Under the pieces are notes generated by a model, which was given only the letters and a program-made list of their open reading frames with translations, made no database searches and had not been told where the DNA came from. This document shows, piece after piece, positions 33,072 to 36,991 of a stretch of DNA of 36,991 nucleotides; the first letter of the stretch is position 1; each line of letters starts with the position of its first letter. The stretch comes from Chitinophagaceae bacterium (lineage in GTDB: Bacteria; Bacteroidota; Bacteroidia; Chitinophagales; Chitinophagaceae). The stretch spans positions 1 to 36,991 of the forward strand of contig JAIXOJ010000015.1 of the NCBI GenBank assembly GCA_027486835.1, read 5' to 3'. Both the position numbers and the translations under genes were made by a program.

Positions 33072-36000
33072 CTAGGCGTCTTTTCCGTGACAATTCTTAT
33101 ACTTTTTTCCACTTCCACAATGGCAAGGATCGTTCCTTCCAATTCTAGGACCCGCAATGATAGGTTTTTGTTTAACCACAGCCGATTCAGTAAGATCTTC
33201 CTCCGTTGATGAAATTTCAGTTCCAGAGGCATCAATATCATTCTTGTGTGAAATTAATTGGCTCAAATCTGTTTTTTCAACCTTCGCTTCTTTCAAGGGT
33301 GAATTATCTTCTATGGGGATATTAACATGACTTAGAAAAGAAACAATATTTTTATTGATCTCCGTATCCATGTTTTTAAAAAGATTAAAGGCTTCTACTT
33401 TGTAAATTACCAATGGATCTTTCTGTTCGTATGAAGCTGTCTGAACACTTTGTTTCAAATCGTCCATAGCTCTAAGATGCTCTTTCCACTCATCGTCAAT
33501 AAAACTGAGTACAATAGTTTTTTCCAAACTTTTCAAAAGTTCTTCACCATTCGACTCAATTGTTTTATCAAGATTAACTACAACTTGAATACCTCCTTTT
33601 CCATCGGTAAATGGTACAATTACATTCTCAATATGTGCTCCCTGTTCTTCTCTAATTTTCTGAAATACGGGTACAGCATTTAAGCAAATTTCTTTTTTAT
33701 TATTTTCGTAGGTGTTAATGCTACGGCTATACAGTTGATCTATAATTTGCTGTTCAGATAATTGAGCAAAGCTATCCTCACTTAAATTGGAATCAATCCC
33801 GAGATATTTAATTGTGGAAAAATTAAACCCAACGAAATCGCTTGATTTTTTTGAACTCTTAACAACCCATTCAGTTACAGAATAAAATGCGTTATCCAAG
33901 TCTAGCGCTAATCGCTCTCCAAATAAAGCGTGACTTCTTTTTGTATAAATTACAGTACGCTGCTTGTTCATCACATCATCGTACTCAAGTAAACGCTTTC
34001 TGATTCCAAAATTATTTTCTTCTACTTTCTTCTGTGCACGTTCAATACTTTTTGTAACCATGCTGTGCTGAATAACTTCACCCTCTTTGTATCCAGCCAT
34101 GTCCATTACCTTAGCAATCCGCTCACTTCCAAACATGCGCATCAAATCATCCTCAAGACTTACAAAAAACTCTGAAGATCCAGGATCACCTTGTCTACCA
34201 GCACGCCCACGAAGCTGTCTATCAACCCTTCTACTTTCGTGTCTTTCGGTACCAATAATTGCTAAACCGCCAGCTTGCTTTACACCCTCTCCTAGTTTAA
34301 TATCGGTTCCTCTTCCAGCCATATTGGTTGCAATGGTTACAGCACCTGCTAATCCTGCTTCAGCAATAACTTGTGCCTCCTTTGCGTGCTGTTTTGCATT
34401 TAAAACATTATGCGCAATTTGCTTTTGCCGTAAAATTCTACTTAACAACTCACTTACTTCTACTGAAGTTGTACCCACCAAAACTGGCCTTCCTTGATCT
34501 CTTAGTTCAACAATTTTTTGAATTACCGCACCATATTTTTCGCGTTTTGTCTTGTACACCGAATCATGGTGATCCTTACGAATAACAGGAATATTAGTAG
34601 GAATAGCTACCACATCTAGCTTGTAAATATCCCAGAACTCACCAGCCTCCGTTTCAGCAGTTCCAGTCATACCACAAAGTTTGTGGTACATACGGAAGTA
34701 ATTTTGAAGCGTAATTGTAGCATAAGTTTGGGTAGTAGCTTCAATTTGAACGTTTTCTTTTGCTTCAATTGCTTGATGCAAACCATCACTATATCTTCTG
34801 CCATCTAAAATACGTCCAGTTTGTTCATCAACAATTTTTACTGCACCATCCAAAACAACATACTCTTTGTCTTTTTCAAAGAGCATGTAAGCTTTGAGTA
34901 ACTGTTGAACTGTATGAATTCTATCTGCTTTAACTGAATAGTCATTAATTATTTGCTCTTTAACACGCAATTTTTCTTCCTGTGAGAAATTACTTTTTTC
35001 TACTTGTGCCAAACTAACGCTAATATCAGGTAATACAAAGAAATTGGGATCTTCGCCTGATTTTGTAATTAAGTGTAGTCCTTTATCTGTCAATTCAACA
35101 GAGTTACTCTTTTCTTCAATGTAGAAGTATAATTCTGCATCAGCAATCGGCATTTCTTTAGATTGATCTGCCATGTAATAGTTTTCAGCCTTTTGCAGCT
35201 TTACTCTTATTCCTGGTTCACTTAGAAAGTTAATAATAGAACTATTTTTGGGTAAACCTCTGTAAGCTCTAAATAGCGCCAGACCTCCATCTTTTGGATC
35301 ATCGTTTCCATCACCAATTTTCTTCTTGGCTTCATTAAGAAAAACATTTACTGCTCGTTTCTGGGCTTCAATGATTTTTTCTATTCGGGGCTTTAATTCA
35401 AAAAATTGATCAATATTATCTTGTTTACCAATTGGCCCACTGATAATAAGCGGCGTTCTTGCATCATCAATCAAAACACTATCTACTTCATCTACCATTG
35501 CAAAATGATGCTTTCTCTGCACCATTTCATCTGGACTATGAACCATATTATCTCTCAGATAATCAAAACCAAACTCATTGTTTGTACCATAAGTGATATC
35601 AGCCAAGTAAGCCGAACGCCTTTCAAATGTATTAGGCTGGTGTTTATCTATACAATCAACCGTTAAACCAAGCCATTCAAAGATTGGGGCATTCCATTCA
35701 CTATCTCTCTTAGCTAAATAATCATTTACAGTAACAATATGTACACCCCTTCCAGCTAGCGCATTTAAATATGCAGGTAGGGTACTCACTAAGGTTTTAC
35801 CTTCCCCAGTTCCCATTTCTGAAATTTTACCTTTATGCAAAACAGTACCACCAATTAGCTGAACATCATAGTGAACCATTTTCCATTGTATCAAATTCCC
35901 ACCTGCAACCCAAGAATTTTTATAATAAGACTTATTACCTTTTATTGAAACGTAATCTTTTGTTTCACTTAGTTTTTTGTCAAGTTCGGATACTTCTGAC

Positions 36001-36389
36001 TCAATGGTTTCATTATTTGTGAACCTTCTTGCTGTTTCTTTAACAACAGCAAATGCTTCTGGTAAAATTTCCAGAAGTACCGTTTCTAACAATTGATTTC
36101 TTTCTTTATCTAGTTTATCAATCTCTTGATAAACAGCATCCTTTTGAAAAAAATCAGTAACGTTTATTTGGTTTAATTCATCCGATTTAGACTGTATTGT
36201 TTGGTCAATCTTACTTAATTTTTCAGAAATAATTTGCCTGAAATAAACAGTTTTATTTCTTAACTCATCATTAGACAAACTCTGCAACTGTATGAAATGG
36301 CTATTAATTTTTTCAACAATTGGCTTTAACTCGGAAACGTCTTTTTCACTTTTACTCCCGCCCAATAACTTGCTTAAAAATTTCAACAT
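33072..36389 (-). CDS. secA: Preprotein translocase ATPase SecA
   Basis: The 1105-residue SecA is the motor that drives unfolded proteins through SecYEG. It has Walker A MGTGEGKTLVS (192-202), IVTVNDYLAKRDSEW (218-232), the DEVD box (MVDEVDSVLIDDARTPLIISGP region, 298-319), helicase motifs TNMAGRGTDIKLGEGV and RQLRGRAGRQGDPG, and a C-terminal zinc-binding tail CHCGSGKKYKNCHG (about 1090-1103). It is about 200 residues longer than E. coli SecA because of lineage-typical insertions, one between the first helices and Walker A (about 120-180). It supplies the Sec route used by all signal-peptide proteins in this window. Confidence 0.98.
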   Translation of the reverse strand: MLKFLSKLLGGSKSEKDVSELKPIVEKINSHFIQLQSLSNDELRNKTVYFRQIISEKLSKIDQTIQSKSDELNQINVTDFFQKDAVYQEIDKLDKERNQLLETVLLEILPEAFAVVKETARRFTNNETIESEVSELDKKLSETKDYVSIKGNKSYYKNSWVAGGNLIQWKMVHYDVQLIGGTVLHKGKISEMGTGEGKTLVSTLPAYLNALAGRGVHIVTVNDYLAKRDSEWNAPIFEWLGLTVDCIDKHQPNTFERRSAYLADITYGTNNEFGFDYLRDNMVHSPDEMVQRKHHFAMVDEVDSVLIDDARTPLIISGPIGKQDNIDQFFELKPRIEKIIEAQKRAVNVFLNEAKKKIGDGNDDPKDGGLALFRAYRGLPKNSSIINFLSEPGIRVKLQKAENYYMADQSKEMPIADAELYFYIEEKSNSVELTDKGLHLITKSGEDPNFFVLPDISVSLAQVEKSNFSQEEKLRVKEQIINDYSVKADRIHTVQQLLKAYMLFEKDKEYVVLDGAVKIVDEQTGRILDGRRYSDGLHQAIEAKENVQIEATTQTYATITLQNYFRMYHKLCGMTGTAETEAGEFWDIYKLDVVAIPTNIPVIRKDHHDSVYKTKREKYGAVIQKIVELRDQGRPVLVGTTSVEVSELLSRILRQKQIAHNVLNAKQHAKEAQVIAEAGLAGAVTIATNMAGRGTDIKLGEGVKQAGGLAIIGTERHESRRVDRQLRGRAGRQGDPGSSEFFVSLEDDLMRMFGSERIAKVMDMAGYKEGEVIQHSMVTKSIERAQKKVEENNFGIRKRLLEYDDVMNKQRTVIYTKRSHALFGERLALDLDNAFYSVTEWVVKSSKKSSDFVGFNFSTIKYLGIDSNLSEDSFAQLSEQQIIDQLYSRSINTYENNKKEICLNAVPVFQKIREEQGAHIENVIVPFTDGKGGIQVVVNLDKTIESNGEELLKSLEKTIVLSFIDDEWKEHLRAMDDLKQSVQTASYEQKDPLVIYKVEAFNLFKNMDTEINKNIVSFLSHVNIPIEDNSPLKEAKVEKTDLSQLISHKNDIDASGTEISSTEEDLTESAVVKQKPIIAGPRIGRNDPCHCGSGKKYKNCHGKDA

Positions 36390-36430
36390 AATAAAGAATC
36401 AAAAAAAAGAAATGATTTATGAAAACGAAT

Positions 36431-36438
36431 CAAAAATA
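36431..36438 (-). promoter_or_regulatory. Candidate -7 promoter element for secA
   Basis: On the minus strand TATTTTTG fits the Bacteroidota TAnnTTTG consensus, 42 bases before the secA ATG. No good TTG -33 element is seen at the right distance, so this is tentative. Confidence 0.3.
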
Positions 36439-36511
36439 GCGTTTAAGTTTTTATAAAATTGGAAAAACTAAAGCATTGGAAAAAAAGAATAAAATAGGCA
36501 GGAATAAACAT

Positions 36512-36544
36512 AAAAAAAGCCTTGTTAGATTTACTAACAAGGCT
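36512..36544 (-). terminator. Terminator of the rRNA operon
   Basis: On the minus strand GCCTTGTTAG and CTAACAAGGC form a perfect stem followed by TTTTTTT, directly after the 5S gene. Confidence 0.9.
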
Positions 36545-36551
36545 AAATAAA

Positions 36552-36661
<110 letters not shown>

Positions 36662-36787
36662 AGGAGGTTATAAGATGTGGTGAGGACGATAATTCGACTG
36701 CACTACATCTTAAAATAATGTACATATTGAGAAAGCAACCATCATAATCAGGTTATCATCTTTACGTTTCCGTAAAAAAATAAAAAA

Positions 36788-36991
36788 TAAAGCTTACGGG
36801 CAATTAGTACTACTCGGCTTTGTTGTTACCAACTTTACACCTGTAGCCTATCAACGTCATAGTCTCTGACAGCCCTTAAAAGTAAACTCATCTTGTGGAA
36901 GGTTTCACGCTTAGATGCTTTCAGCGTTTATCCTGGCCGTACATAGCTACTCTGCATTACACCTGGCGGCATAACAGATACACCAGCGGTA
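36788..36991 (-). rRNA. rrl: 23S ribosomal RNA, 3' end (partial)
   Basis: The minus strand contains conserved 23S 3' sequence such as GCTGAAAGCATCTAAGCGTGA and CGTACGGCCAGGATAAACG-like stretches close to the sarcin-distal end, with the gene continuing past the window edge. The 3' end near 36788 is approximate. It lies about 125 bases upstream of 5S in the same operon. Confidence 0.93.

Noticed and set aside
34087-34497. 136-codon plus-strand frame opposite secA
   Set aside because: Antisense to the conserved helicase motifs of SecA; a shadow frame.

Overview
The window looks like chromosomal DNA of a Bacteroidota bacterium, most likely close to Chitinophagales. The signs are a Por-type (T9SS) C-terminal sorting domain, a TonB-dependent receptor with a carboxypeptidase-regulatory-like N-terminus, MnmD and DUF4293 genes, a long SecA of 1105 residues, weak or absent Shine-Dalgarno sequences, and several short intergenic repeat families of the kind seen in this phylum. 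The DNA is AT-rich. There is no phage, complete insertion sequence or CRISPR array.

Layout. Bases 1-1133 are non-coding and carry a 43-bp tandem array. A lone response regulator with Glu at the phospho-acceptor position follows (1134-1790), then a decayed sorting-domain fragment (about 1907-2079). The secreted 14-unit repeat protein at 2297-5011 still has its sorting domain; a diverged paralogue without one lies at 11417-13663. Between them is a probable metal-related cluster: a YHYH-domain lipoprotein, a membrane-anchored exported protein, a HupE/UreJ-type membrane protein, a small exported protein, a TonB-dependent receptor and a tiny YHS/TRASH-like cysteine protein.

Bases 13831-17484 form a run of same-strand genes: an SDR-fold protein lacking both Tyr and Lys of its active site, a YCII-related protein, a DoxX-like membrane protein, a zinc-free medium-chain reductase and an ECF-like sigma factor with a Cys-containing C-terminal extension. 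Two tandem Rpn/PD-(D/E)XK nuclease-family genes follow (17553-19283). Their first 213 residues are almost identical and their last 59-60 are entirely different.

Bases 19450-29490 are mostly housekeeping genes on the minus strand: an aminotransferase, a DUF4293 protein, glyA, mnmD, an RlmK-like rRNA methyltransferase and a SurA-like chaperone. A plus-strand pair of paralogous lipoproteins interrupts them. The 1-kb gap at 25972-26986 is packed with three unrelated repeat structures, including an ordered array of inverted GTGGCA and GTGACA hexamers. The right end has a PAS histidine kinase convergent with a receiver-AraC regulator, secA, and the 3' end of an rRNA operon (5S and partial 23S, minus strand).

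The most unusual items are the nuclease twins with swapped tails, the nested hairpin array, the active-site-less SDR in a sigma-factor operon, the two 14-unit repeat proteins (possibly double seven-bladed propellers), and repeat DNA that has become in-frame coding sequence in one of them. All functional assignments come from reading motifs by eye; no database search was possible.
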